Counted from the first letter of the stretch, positions 26,523 through 35,017 are shown. The stretch: 64,000 nucleotides of DNA from an uncultured Alistipes sp. (GCF_910580175.1 NZ_CAJTXD010000001.1:475562-539561), one strand, 5' to 3'. Notes: a model not told the origin generated them from the sequence alone. Numbers and translations: made by a program.

Positions 26523-27137
26523 TCAACGTTGGGTATTCAAAGCATCGATCCGGGCGCAGATCCGCTCGAAGACGGACGCATCCGACACGAAATCCTCGTG
26601 ATCCTTGTCGATTACCAGCATGTCGCCCTCGTAGATCGTGTCGATCCAATGGTTGTACTTGCCGTTGAGCCGTTTCAGATAGGCTTCGTCGATGTTCATC
26701 TCGTAGGCCCGGCCGCGCTTGCGTATCTGCGAGATGAGCGTCGGGACGCTCGCCTTGAGGTAGATCAGCAGATCGGGCCGCGGAATCAGCGAGGTAACCA
26801 GCCGGAAGATCTTCATGTAAGTCTCGATATCGCGCGAAGCCATCAGCCCCATCTCGTGGAGGTTGTCCGCAAAGATGTGTGCATCCTCGTAGATCGTGCG
26901 ATCCTGGAAGATCACGCCCGAGCCGTTGTCGGCCAACATGTCCATGGTCTGTTCGATGCGGCTGCCCAGAAACGAGATCTGGAGGTTGAACGACCAGCGG
27001 TTCATGTCCTCGTAGAAGTCGCCGATGTAGGGGTTGTTGCTCTCTTCCAGATAGGCCTTGGCCTTGTAGCGCTCGGTCAGCATTTGGGTCAGCGTCGTCT
27101 TTCCGCTTCCGATGTTACCAGCAATGGCGATATACAT
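26523..27137 (-). CDS. Deoxynucleoside kinase
   Basis: 204 aa. P-loop GNIGSGKTTL at residues 7-16, the DRT motif of the family in FQDRTIYEDAHIF, and the lid with basic residues in IRKRGRAYE. It phosphorylates deoxynucleosides for dNTP salvage; specificity (dA, dG or dC) is not evident. It precedes the methyltransferase by 4 nt. Confidence 0.92.
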   Translation of the reverse strand: MYIAIAGNIGSGKTTLTQMLTERYKAKAYLEESNNPYIGDFYEDMNRWSFNLQISFLGSRIEQTMDMLADNGSGVIFQDRTIYEDAHIFADNLHEMGLMASRDIETYMKIFRLVTSLIPRPDLLIYLKASVPTLISQIRKRGRAYEMNIDEAYLKRLNGKYNHWIDTIYEGDMLVIDKDHEDFVSDASVFERICARIDALNTQR

Positions 27138-27196
27138 AATACGTAATTATTATAAAAGTCAGTTTCTTCGGGTCAGGTTATCCCGGGTGTTTCGGG

Positions 27197-28693
27197 TTAT
27201 TTTCGGGTATCGGTCTCCGCAGGAGCATTTTCCGCCATGAATCGCTTCATGTCTTCGATCGCCTGGCGGCCGTTGACCAGACGGGGCACTTTGTTCTTGC
27301 CCCGCGCCCGCATCCAGGCCAGAAACATGCCCGGAGCTACCGGCTCGATCCGCTGCACGTCGAGCGTCGTGCGGCGCTTGGCGTCGTAGTCCGAATTTAC
27401 CGCGCGCAGCGCTTCGTCCAGCGCCGCCGCGAAAGCCCCCATATCCGAGGGTTCGCGTTCGAACTCTACCAGCCACTCGTGGGCGCCCCGCTCCTCCAGC
27501 GACATGTAGCACGGCGCCACGCTGTACTCCGCCACCGCGGCGCCCGTGCGGCGGCATGCCTCCAACAAGGCCCGGTCAGCGTTGTCGACGATCAGCTCCT
27601 CGCCGAAAACATTGATATACTGTCTTGTGCGCCCCGCAAAACGGATGCGGTAAGGATCCGTCGAGGTAAATTCCACGCGGTCGCCGATCTCGTAGCGCCA
27701 CAATCCGTTGTTCGACGTGATGAGCATCGCATAGCTGCGGCCCGCCTCGACCCCCTCCAACGGCACGATGCGTTCGCCGTCGCGGAATTCATAGTAGGTG
27801 CCATAGTCCAGCATCAGCAGCATGTCATCGCGCTGCGGCTCGTCGGCCAGGGCGAAAAAGCCCTCCGAAGCGTTGTAAGTCTCCATGTAACGCATCCGCG
27901 ACGAGGGGATCAAGGCCTCGAACGATCTCCGGTAGGGAGCGAACTCCACCCCTCCGTGGGCGAAAAGTTCCAGTTCGGGCCACACCTCCAGCAGATTCTT
28001 CTTGCCCGTGTATTCCAGCACCCGGCGCATGAGGGCCAGGTTCCACGACGGCACCCCGGCGAAAGCCACGATGCGCTCGCCCGCACACTCGCGGCAGATC
28101 GCCTCGGCCTTGCGGTCGAAATCCGCGATGATCGCCGTCGCGCTCTTCGGCGCCCGCACCCAGCGGCTTACCAGCGCCGTTTCGCGGATCAGCAGCGCCG
28201 ACAGGTCGCCGACCAGATTGCGCCCTTCGCGCCGGCACGAGCCGCCCAGAGTGAGGGTCTTGCCGTCGAAAAGTTTCGTATGCGGATCGGCCGCGGCGAC
28301 CAGTGTCGCCAGATCGCGCATGCCCAGCGTGTGGTTGTGCCACAACGACCGGCGCGTCACAGGGATGTACTTGCTCCTATCGGAGGTCGTGCCCGACGAT
28401 CGGGCGAACAGGTCTACCCGCCCGGGCGCCGTCACGTTTCGTTCGCCCGCCATCATCCGCCCGATCCACGGCTTGAAGGCTTCGTAGTCCGACACCGGCA
28501 CCGACGCCGCGAACCGCTCCGGCGTGCGAATCGCCGCCACGCCGTATTCTCGGCCGAAAGCCGTGCCGCGCCCCCGCTCCAGCAGCTCGCGCAGCATCCG
28601 CTCCTGCGTCCGGGCCGGGTGGCGGCGGAAAAAGTCGATGGCCCGCATGCGCTGCGAGAACCACAATCCGGCTATTTGGCTGCGTAAAGACAC
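27197..28693 (-). CDS. GH3-family acyl-adenylate/amide synthetase-like protein
   Basis: 498 aa. It belongs to the GH3 auxin-responsive promoter family, an ANL-type adenylating fold. Signatures are FARSSGTTSDRSKYIPVT (nucleotide-binding loop, near residue 110), METYNASEGFFALAD, and MLITSNNGLWRYEIGDRVEF. Plant members join amino acids to hormone acids; the natural substrates of bacterial members are mostly unknown. The start is GTG at 28693, giving the hydrophobic and basic N-terminus usual for Bacteroidetes homologues. It follows trkA by 12 nt. Confidence 0.88.
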   Translation of the reverse strand: MSLRSQIAGLWFSQRMRAIDFFRRHPARTQERMLRELLERGRGTAFGREYGVAAIRTPERFAASVPVSDYEAFKPWIGRMMAGERNVTAPGRVDLFARSSGTTSDRSKYIPVTRRSLWHNHTLGMRDLATLVAAADPHTKLFDGKTLTLGGSCRREGRNLVGDLSALLIRETALVSRWVRAPKSATAIIADFDRKAEAICRECAGERIVAFAGVPSWNLALMRRVLEYTGKKNLLEVWPELELFAHGGVEFAPYRRSFEALIPSSRMRYMETYNASEGFFALADEPQRDDMLLMLDYGTYYEFRDGERIVPLEGVEAGRSYAMLITSNNGLWRYEIGDRVEFTSTDPYRIRFAGRTRQYINVFGEELIVDNADRALLEACRRTGAAVAEYSVAPCYMSLEERGAHEWLVEFEREPSDMGAFAAALDEALRAVNSDYDAKRRTTLDVQRIEPVAPGMFLAWMRARGKNKVPRLVNGRQAIEDMKRFMAENAPAETDTRK

Positions 28694-28705
28694 GTCGTTG
28701 AGTGC

Positions 28706-30046
28706 TTAATTGAAAAAATATCCGATCTTGCCCACCGATGCCGGCATGGCGAAGACCACCGCCCGGTCATAGGGATTCAGCTCCATGTTCTCCACGGCGA
28801 TGAACACCTTGTCGCCGCGCACGATGCCGCCCACGATCGCATCCTCGGGCAGCCCCAGGTCGCGGATACGGGCCTTGGTGGCCGGCGAATTGGGCTTGAC
28901 GATGAATTCCAGCACCTCGGCGTCGCTGCCCGTCAGGCATTTGATCGCCTGCACGTCGGTCGACATCGTGAAGCGGAAGATATTCGACGCCGTGACCAGT
29001 TTCTTGTTGATGATCGTGTCGATGCCGATCGACTCGGCCAGATCGATATAATTGAGGTTCTCGACTTCGGCGATTACCTTTTTGACCCCCATCTGCTTGG
29101 CGAGCATCGCCGCCAGGATGTTGGTTTCGCTGCGCCCCGTCACCGCCACGAAAGCGTCCATGTTCGACAGCCCCTCCTCCATCATGGCCTCCGTGTTGCG
29201 TCCGTCCTCGTTGATGATGAGCGTCTTTTCGAGCGTCTCGGCCAGACGATAGGCCTTGTCGGCGTTGTAGTCTACCAGCTTGATGTTTACCTCGTCCTGC
29301 AACTCCGTGGCAATGCGGATGCCGATGCGCGAACCGCCCAGGATCATCATGTTATTGATCTCCACATTCTTGCGTCCCGAAAGTTCCATGACCTCGCGCA
29401 CGGCGTCCTGCCGCGCGATGAAGTAGACCATGTCGCCGTCCATGAACCGTTCGCCGCGCCGCGGGATGATCGTCTGCCCGCCCCGCGTGATGGCCACCGT
29501 GCGGTAGCTCAACGGCGTCTCTCCCTCCTCGAAGCCGGCCGGCTCGCGCCCCACCAGCGGCGAAGCCGGTTCCAGGCGGAAGACCACCAGCGAGAGCTTG
29601 CCGCTCGAAAAATCGACATATTCCGTCGTCGACGTATGGCCCAGCAAGTTGATGACCTCGCGGGCCGCCACCTTCTCGGGATAGAACAGATAGTCGATGC
29701 CCATGTCGATGAACACCTCCTTGTTGTTAGGCTCAAGGTATTCGTTGTTATCGATGCGGGCGATCGATTTCTTGGCTCCCAGTTTCTTGGCCAGCATCGC
29801 CGCCACGATGTTGTCGTTCTCCTCGTGGTTCACAGCGATGAAGAGGTCGCAGCGCCGCACCGACGCCTTGCGCAGCACGGCGAACGTCGTCGAGTCGCCC
29901 TCCACGGTAATCACGTCTGCCAGGCTCCCTACCTCCGACAGCAGTTTCTGATCGCCGTCGACGATAGTGATGTCGTGGCCGTTGCCGCTGAGCATCCGCG
30001 CCAGATGGCTGCCCATCTCGCCTGCACCCGCTATTACGATTTTCAT
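28706..30046 (-). CDS. trkA: Trk potassium uptake regulatory protein (two RCK domains)
   Basis: 446 aa with tandem RCK modules. The first Rossmann motif is VIAGAGEMGSHLA at the N-terminus; the second is MILGGSRIGIRIA near residue 235; each is followed by a TrkA-C domain. It binds NAD(H) or nucleotides and gates a TrkH-type K+ channel. No trkH is adjacent in the window. The ATG at 30046 is fixed by the first Rossmann strand. It is read from the minus side of a palindromic divergent promoter (30185-30233). Confidence 0.95.
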   Translation of the reverse strand: MKIVIAGAGEMGSHLARMLSGNGHDITIVDGDQKLLSEVGSLADVITVEGDSTTFAVLRKASVRRCDLFIAVNHEENDNIVAAMLAKKLGAKKSIARIDNNEYLEPNNKEVFIDMGIDYLFYPEKVAAREVINLLGHTSTTEYVDFSSGKLSLVVFRLEPASPLVGREPAGFEEGETPLSYRTVAITRGGQTIIPRRGERFMDGDMVYFIARQDAVREVMELSGRKNVEINNMMILGGSRIGIRIATELQDEVNIKLVDYNADKAYRLAETLEKTLIINEDGRNTEAMMEEGLSNMDAFVAVTGRSETNILAAMLAKQMGVKKVIAEVENLNYIDLAESIGIDTIINKKLVTASNIFRFTMSTDVQAIKCLTGSDAEVLEFIVKPNSPATKARIRDLGLPEDAIVGGIVRGDKVFIAVENMELNPYDRAVVFAMPASVGKIGYFFN

Positions 30047-30184
30047 CTTCGCATTGTCGTTTTTCCTTTCCGCGTTCCGCACGTCCGACCGCATGGCACT
30101 TGCCGCCCGTTCTTCTCCGCACGCCGCAGAATTCTACCCGCACGAGGCTGCACCGAAAGACCGATGCGTGCCGGCGGGGCAACA

Positions 30185-30233
30185 TTTTTGCAATTTATTT
30201 TACAAATGTATACATTTGTCGGCGAAAGCCAAA
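30185..30233. promoter_or_regulatory. Back-to-back palindromic promoter pair (trkA and small membrane gene)
   Basis: The centre CAAATGTA/TACATTTG (30203-30218) is a perfect palindrome whose halves are -7 boxes for opposite strands. Plus strand: TTG 30188-30190, 20 nt, TACATTTG 30211-30218. Minus strand: TTTG 30233-30230, 19 nt, TACATTTG 30210-30203. Both spacings fit the Bacteroidetes consensus. Confidence 0.7.
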
Positions 30234-30258
30234 ATTTCAGTCGCAAAATTCCAATATC

Positions 30259-30525
30259 ATGCCGTCCTGGTTGATCGTCATACTTTGCACCGCCGCCGCC
30301 GTAGGGTTGTTCGTCGTAGGCATGTCGTTGACACTCCTATTCAAAGGTCATCACATCGACTCCGAAATCTCCACCAACAAGAACATGCAGCGCCTGGGCA
30401 TCAAGTGCGCTGTACAGGAGACCCGCGAAGCCGACGGCACGGCCGACTGTCGCCCCGGACACGACGACCTGCCTGCCGGATGTTCCGGCAGCTGCGGATC
30501 CTGCGACATCGGGCACAAAAAATAA
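30259..30525 (+). CDS. Small single-span membrane protein with C-terminal Cys cluster
   Basis: 88 aa. Residues about 4-27 form one membrane span (WLIVILCTAAAVGLFVVGMS). The soluble part has the motif KNMQRLGIKCAVQETRE, then ends in CSGSCGSCDIGHKK, which could bind a metal or Fe-S cluster. The ATG at 30259 follows a well-formed promoter (TTG-N20-TACATTTG). I do not recognise a named family. The isolated position, divergent from trkA, gives no clear functional hint. The 188 nt after it contain only loosely repetitive GC-rich sequence. Confidence 0.75.
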   Translation: MPSWLIVILCTAAAVGLFVVGMSLTLLFKGHHIDSEISTNKNMQRLGIKCAVQETREADGTADCRPGHDDLPAGCSGSCGSCDIGHKK

Positions 30526-30713
30526 ACGGAGGATCAAGACTCCGTCTTTCCGAACCGACCGATCCGCCCCGGGCAATCCGCTCGGAACGGCCCAATCCAC
30601 CCAGAACTACCCATTCCGGGTATTCCGCTTCGGAACCACTCTCCGGGCACCCTTTCCCAGAACGATCTATTTTTCATCGCGGCGCCTTGCCCCCGGCCGG
30701 GCCGCAGCCGGTT

Positions 30714-31598
30714 TCACACCTTGCAATACTTCGACCGGCAGACGAACCACGGATTGCGCAGGTCTTCCTCGTTGTAGCGCAGCTCCCGCCCTTCCGGCAG
30801 CGAGCGCGTCGCGCCGCCCGCTTCCGCCAGGATCAACTCTCCCGCCGCCGTATCCCATTCATAGGTGTGCGTCGTGCGGACATAGTAATCGACGCTGCCC
30901 TCCGCCAGCAAACAAAATTTGTACGAGCTGCCCTGCTCCACCACGTCCAGATCGGGATATTTCTCGCGCAGCCCGGCGATATGCTCGTGCGTCTCGGGCG
31001 TCTGATGCGACCGCGACACGGCCACGCGCAGGCCTCCTCGCTCCGCCGCACCTTCGAAAGGCAGCGGACGGAATCCCTCGACGATCCGTTCGTAAGAATA
31101 GTCCGCCGCGGCATCGGGCACAACATGCTCCTTAAGAAAAGCTCCCGCACCCCGACCCGCGATGTACATCTTTTCGTAATACGGCACATAGATTACCGCC
31201 CCGATGCACACGTTGTTCTCCATCAAGGCGATGTTTACCGTAAATTCGTTATTGCCCTTGATGAACTCCACCGTTCCGTCCAGCGGGTCGACCAGCCAGT
31301 AAAGTTCCCAGTTGCGGCGTTCGTCGTAGCGCATTTCGCGCCCCTCCTCGCTCAAGACCGGGATGCGTGTCGGCCCCAAATACTCACGGATCGTCTTGTG
31401 GGCCAGCCGGTCGGCCACCGTGATGGGCGTGCGGTCGATCTTCAGGCTGATGTCATAGTCGTCCAGATTCTTGTATACTTGCATGATCGAAGCACCCGCC
31501 CGCACCGCCGCATTGAACAGCGATGCCAGCAGATGCGCCCTCACCTTGTCATTTATCATCGTCGCTTGTTTTTGGGAATCGTCGTTCTTCCTTGTCAT
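30714..31598 (-). CDS. cysQ: 3'(2'),5'-bisphosphate nucleotidase (CysQ/inositol monophosphatase family)
   Basis: 294 aa. Metal-binding motifs of the Li+-sensitive phosphatase family are present: LSEEGRE (Glu ligand), WLVDPLDGTVEFIKG (DPLDGT), and YEWDTAAGELILAEAGG near the C-terminus. CysQ-type enzymes remove phosphate from PAP/PAPS; the WLVDPLDGTxEFI form favours CysQ over plain inositol phosphatase. A second ATG at 31559 gives a slightly shorter protein. No sulfate-assimilation genes are adjacent. Confidence 0.88.
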   Translation of the reverse strand: MTRKNDDSQKQATMINDKVRAHLLASLFNAAVRAGASIMQVYKNLDDYDISLKIDRTPITVADRLAHKTIREYLGPTRIPVLSEEGREMRYDERRNWELYWLVDPLDGTVEFIKGNNEFTVNIALMENNVCIGAVIYVPYYEKMYIAGRGAGAFLKEHVVPDAAADYSYERIVEGFRPLPFEGAAERGGLRVAVSRSHQTPETHEHIAGLREKYPDLDVVEQGSSYKFCLLAEGSVDYYVRTTHTYEWDTAAGELILAEAGGATRSLPEGRELRYNEEDLRNPWFVCRSKYCKV

Positions 31599-31616
31599 GG
31601 TAAAGTTAGCAATAAT

Positions 31617-32570
31617 TTACGAGAGTGTGAAATTTTTCACACCGAATTTACGTCCTTTCCCACGCCATATTTTCGCACCCCGCAGCTCCACGGCCGTTCC
31701 GTCCGTCGCCGCCAGCCGCGTGAGCACCCAAGCGCACTGCAAAACCGCCGCCCCAAGGAGCAGCACGACCATTCCCCACCGCTGCATGACCGCTGCCGCC
31801 ACGACTCCCGCCGCCAATAGACACGCCGCCAAACCAAGTTCTCTCTTTTTGCCTGCCGCCGCAAAACGCCGCTCGTACAACACCGGTTCCCACAACGTCC
31901 GGCGACGACTGCGCGGAATCTTCCGCCCCGCCCGTTGGCCGAAACCGCCCGCTGCCGACACCGCATCGCGGTTCAGCAGCACCTCCGCCTCGCCCGGCCA
32001 CGAGCGCACCGCACCGATCGTCCCCGGTTCCGCACCGCCCAGCACCTCGGCCAGCCGCTCCACGGCCCCGGGAATCAACCGCTCGGCCCCATGCACGGGC
32101 AACAGCCAATCGTAGGTCGCCACCGACGCCGCGGCATCGAAATCCTCCTCCTGCGTCGTCTCCTCCCGGTCGAGCAACACCAGCCGGCGATAACACCGTT
32201 TGCGCGACCGCCACATGCTCCGCACACCGCGGGCCGGGAACTCATCCGACGGCACATGCTCGACCCGAATCATCCGGTAACGGTCGACCAGCCTCTCGAA
32301 GCAGGCGGGATAATGCGCCGCATCCACCACCGCAACCACTTCGTAGCGCACCAGCTCGGTCGAAAGCAGATTTTCCACCTGCCCCGACTGGCGTACGCCG
32401 CTGCACAGCACCGAGATGCCCGGCCCGTCGCCGGCCGCCAGCGCCGCCCCGTGTCCTCCCAGAGCGAGCCGCCGCGCATTCCGCGCCCGCATGGCCAAAG
32501 CCAGCACCGCGCAGGCCCATGCCATCGCCCCCATCGTCAATATGACCACGACCGTCATCATGCCAAACAT
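31617..32570 (-). CDS. Membrane protein with degenerate glycosyltransferase-2-like domain
   Basis: 317 aa, not firmly identified. One membrane span at residues about 4-27, a soluble domain at about 50-245, and two spans near 247-292. The soluble part resembles GT2 in order: ISVLCSGVRQSGQVENLLS (start strand), YEVVAVVDAAHYPACFERLV, and a later YDWLLPVHGAERLIPGAVERL where a DxD is expected but not seen. It overlaps the preceding helical-repeat gene by 13 nt, so it is third in a pseudo-receiver / repeat protein / GT-like operon. A scaffold role is possible. Confidence in the GT relation is modest. Confidence 0.55.
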   Translation of the reverse strand: MFGMMTVVVILTMGAMAWACAVLALAMRARNARRLALGGHGAALAAGDGPGISVLCSGVRQSGQVENLLSTELVRYEVVAVVDAAHYPACFERLVDRYRMIRVEHVPSDEFPARGVRSMWRSRKRCYRRLVLLDREETTQEEDFDAAASVATYDWLLPVHGAERLIPGAVERLAEVLGGAEPGTIGAVRSWPGEAEVLLNRDAVSAAGGFGQRAGRKIPRSRRRTLWEPVLYERRFAAAGKKRELGLAACLLAAGVVAAAVMQRWGMVVLLLGAAVLQCAWVLTRLAATDGTAVELRGAKIWRGKGRKFGVKNFTLS

Positions 32571-33499
32571 CGCTTATACGACTTTACCATCGTTTCATAA
32601 TAGCCGCACTCCCCCTCATCGAATATCCGATGCAAAAAGCGCGGCGCATAGTCCTCGCACACCATGCAGCGGAGCAGCACCCGCCGCTCCGACGCGCTCA
32701 TCCGCCCCACGCAGTCGCGCACCTCGCGGCGGATCAACGGCCGCCGCAGCATGCAGAGCGTCCGCAAGGCCTCTGCATCGAGTTCGGGCGTCCGGGCATC
32801 GGCCAGCATCCGCAGCAACAGCGGCTCGGCCTCCTCGATACCGAACTGCCGAACGATGCACAGCCCCACCCGCCGCAGATTGCTGCAAGGCGAAGCCACC
32901 AGCGGTTCGTAAGCTACCGGCAGCACCCCGCGCCGCAGCAACGCCATGATCTGCGCCGTCTCCGATTCGGTCAGCGGCCACGCATAGTCCGCCAACAGCC
33001 GCAGAGCCGACATCGGCTCTGCCGCCAGCCTTACTGCCAACGCCTGGAAGCGCACGCTCCGGTTGCGGCTCCTGCCGTAATGCACCACACGCCGGGCTAC
33101 CGTTCCATCCACGGGCAACGACGCCAACAGCGCAAGATAACGCGCCCGCCGATAACCCTGCGCACGCCGCACGTGCCGCAGCAGCCACCTGTCCAAGCCA
33201 TAGGCCTTGACGATCCGCCGCAACACCGTCATGTCCAACCCGTAAGTCATCGCCGCCACCCCGGCCAGCGTCTCCGCAAGCAACAGCCGGGCACCCGCGC
33301 GGCGCAACATCGGGAAACGCGGCACCGCTCCGTCGTCAGCATACAGCGCGAACATCACGATATGCAGGTACCGCCGCCGCAGAATATCGTTGCGCCACAA
33401 CTCGCGGCGCCGGCGCAGGGTCTCGACCAGCAACATGACCAGCAACACTCCTGCCGTAGCAGCCGCAATCGCCGCACATATCATATAAAAGGAATTCAT
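32558..33499 (-). CDS. Membrane-anchored helical (HEAT-like) repeat protein
   Basis: 313 aa. An N-terminal span (residues about 5-26) is followed by a basic segment (RRRRELWRND) and a series of amphipathic helix pairs with HEAT-like spacing, for example RARYLALLASLPVDGTVARR, NRSVRFQALAVRLAAEPMSA, LRRVGLCIVRQFGIEEAEPL and DAEALRTLCMLRRPLIRREV. It is Arg- and Leu-rich. It overlaps the pseudo-receiver gene by 4 nt and the GT-like gene by 13 nt. HEAT repeats usually mediate protein binding; the function here is unknown. Confidence 0.6.
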   Translation of the reverse strand: MNSFYMICAAIAAATAGVLLVMLLVETLRRRRELWRNDILRRRYLHIVMFALYADDGAVPRFPMLRRAGARLLLAETLAGVAAMTYGLDMTVLRRIVKAYGLDRWLLRHVRRAQGYRRARYLALLASLPVDGTVARRVVHYGRSRNRSVRFQALAVRLAAEPMSALRLLADYAWPLTESETAQIMALLRRGVLPVAYEPLVASPCSNLRRVGLCIVRQFGIEEAEPLLLRMLADARTPELDAEALRTLCMLRRPLIRREVRDCVGRMSASERRVLLRCMVCEDYAPRFLHRIFDEGECGYYETMVKSYKRCLA

Positions 33500-33867
33500 A
33501 GCCGCATCCGGGTCAAATTATCGGCCACCTTGGCCCGCAAACGCTGCAAGCTGATCGGGAAAGTCATATATTGGTCGACGCCGCATTCCAGCAGGCTCAA
33601 CACCGTCCGTTCGGCCTGCTGCCATGAAATCGCATAGATCGCCGGGCGCCGCAGCCCCTCGGGACGCAGCCGCCCGATCAACTCGCGGCCGCAGAAGAAA
33701 GGCGCCGTGCGCAGCACGATTACCAGGTCGAACAGCACGCGGGCGCACAGACTCTCCATCGCTTCGCCGCACCCCGAGCAGCGCACCTCGGCGCCCAATC
33801 CTCCGAGCGCCAGACGGATCAGTTCGCGGGCGAATTCATCGTCAGAAGCTATCAATATCCGTTGCAT
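33496..33867 (-). CDS. Stand-alone pseudo-receiver (degenerate response-regulator) domain
   Basis: 123 aa, one receiver-like fold with no output domain. The acidic pair is kept (D9, D10 in ASDDEFARELI). At the phosphoacceptor position, FDLVIVLRTAP has Leu52 where Asp is expected; at the conserved Lys position, QYMTFPIS has Phe103. Phosphorylation in the normal way is therefore unlikely. It is first in an overlapping three-gene operon with the helical-repeat and GT-like membrane proteins and may be a protein-interaction module. Confidence 0.7.
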   Translation of the reverse strand: MQRILIASDDEFARELIRLALGGLGAEVRCSGCGEAMESLCARVLFDLVIVLRTAPFFCGRELIGRLRPEGLRRPAIYAISWQQAERTVLSLLECGVDQYMTFPISLQRLRAKVADNLTRMRL

Positions 33868-33956
33868 GACACCTCTCCGGCCTTGTTGCCGGACGCGCCT
33901 ACCCGGCCCAAAACCATGCCAGAGGCCCGCCGGCAGAAAAAAAGTTCCCGGGAGTG

Positions 33957-33986
33957 TTGTTTATACGATAAATATGCGTATATTTG
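33957..33986 (+). promoter_or_regulatory. Promoter of rplU-rpmA
   Basis: TTG at 33957-33959, 19 nt, then TATATTTG at 33979-33986, a close match to the Bacteroidetes consensus. The leader to the rplU ATG is about 35 nt. Confidence 0.75.
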
Positions 33987-34025
33987 CACCTCGAATTATG
34001 TGTCAAAACATAACCATCGCATTAC

Positions 34026-34337
34026 ATGTACGTTATAGTAGAGATTGCAGGTCAGCAATTCAAAGCTGAAAAAGGTCGGAAACTTTATGTTCACCGTCTC
34101 CAGGGCGAAGAGAATTCGTCCGTAAGTTTCGACAAAGTCCTGCTCGCAGACAACGACGGTCAGGTTAAAGTAGGCGCACCTGTGGTAAAAGGCGCCTCGG
34201 TAAAGTGCAAGATCCTCAAGCACCTGAAGGACGACAAGGTTTTGGTCTTCAAGAAGAAGCGTCGCACCGGCTACCAGAAATGCAACGGTCATCGCCAGTA
34301 TCTGACGCAGATTCTCATCGAGGATATCGTTGCGTAA
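34026..34337 (+). CDS. rplU: 50S ribosomal protein L21
   Basis: 103 aa, family length. It starts MYVIVEIAGQQFKAEKGRKL and has VGAPVVKGASVKCKIL and the end KKRRTGYQKCNGHRQYLTQI, the L21 signature. It binds 23S rRNA. rpmA follows after 21 nt, the classical L21-L27 pair. Confidence 0.98.
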   Translation: MYVIVEIAGQQFKAEKGRKLYVHRLQGEENSSVSFDKVLLADNDGQVKVGAPVVKGASVKCKILKHLKDDKVLVFKKKRRTGYQKCNGHRQYLTQILIEDIVA

Positions 34338-34358
34338 CCCTTTAAAAACTGAATCAAC

Positions 34359-34619
34359 ATGGCACACAAGAAAGGTGTAGGTAGTTCGAAGAACGGCCGT
34401 GAGTCGGAAAGCAAGCGACTCGGCATCAAATTGTTCGGCGGTCAGTTCGCAAAGGCGGGCAACATCATCGTTCGCCAGCGCGGCACGGTGCACAATGCCG
34501 GCGAGAACGTTGGCATGGGCAAGGATCACACGCTCTTCGCCTTGGTCGACGGCACGGTCTCGTTCTGCAAAAAGAGCGAGGGCAAATCCTATGTGAGCAT
34601 CACTCCGCTGAGCGAGTAG
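34359..34619 (+). CDS. rpmA: 50S ribosomal protein L27
   Basis: 86 aa. MAHKKGVGSSKNGRESESKR at the N-terminus and GNIIVRQRGTVHNAGENVGMG are diagnostic. The N-terminus begins directly with MAHKKG, so there is no leader peptide to be cleaved, unlike Firmicutes L27. Confidence 0.98.
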   Translation: MAHKKGVGSSKNGRESESKRLGIKLFGGQFAKAGNIIVRQRGTVHNAGENVGMGKDHTLFALVDGTVSFCKKSEGKSYVSITPLSE

Positions 34620-34641
34620 CACAGCGTCACGCATCAAAAAC

Positions 34642-34677
34642 GAAGCGTTCGGTTTCCCGAACGCTTCATTTTATTTT
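34642..34677 (+). terminator. Terminator of rplU-rpmA
   Basis: A perfect 11-bp stem GAAGCGTTCGG/CCGAACGCTTC with loop TTTC, followed by ATTTTATTTT. It is 22 nt after the rpmA stop. Confidence 0.9.
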
Positions 34678-34806
34678 GATACCCCGGCAAAGTTTCCTAC
34701 CACAGCCGAGCCGGCAATTTCCCCTCGCAGCTTTTCCGGCAAGAGCGGCAGTTTTTCCGCAACTTTTCCTCGCAACGGACTTGCGAATCTTTAAAACGTC
34801 GGTTTA

Positions 34807-34868
34807 GACACTCCCGCCCGACAAAATACCAGCAAACTTGCTTCTGCTCTCGCTTATTCGTATCTTTG
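34807..34868 (+). repeat. Promoter-bearing hairpin repeat, copy C
   Basis: The most diverged copy of the element. It ends in CTCGCTTATTCG and TATCTTTG; the TTG at 34838-34840 is exactly 20 nt from the -7. The hairpin is imperfect (ACAAAATACCAGCAAA against CTTGCTTCTGC). First of three tandem copies; the gap 34678-35032 has no gene. Confidence 0.65.
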
Positions 34869-34878
34869 ACTATGTCTT

Positions 34879-34943
34879 AGATACTCCGCCTCAACAAAAT
34901 CCAAACTCTGTTTGGTTTTGTATTCGGCTTATTCGTATCTTTG
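34879..34943 (+). repeat. Promoter-bearing hairpin repeat, copy D
   Basis: Outer AGATAC/GTATCT, hairpin arms ACAAAATCCAAAC and GTTTGGTTTTGT, then CGGCTTATTCG and TATCTTTG (34936-34943). The -33 TTG (34912-34914) is 21 nt away. Its arm bases differ from the other copies but still pair. Confidence 0.7.
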
Positions 34944-34952
34944 GCTTCGCCC

Positions 34953-35017
34953 AAGATACTTCGTTTCGGCAATGCTCAAATAAATTTGGCATTGCACTCA
35001 ACTTATTCGTATCTTTT
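34953..35017 (+). repeat. Promoter-bearing hairpin repeat, copy E
   Basis: Outer AAGATAC/GTATCTT, hairpin arms GCAATGCTCAAAT and ATTTGGCATTGC, then ACTTATTCG and TATCTTTT (35010-35017). It points into the 3' end of the oppositely oriented mnmA, only 16 nt away. Confidence 0.7.
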
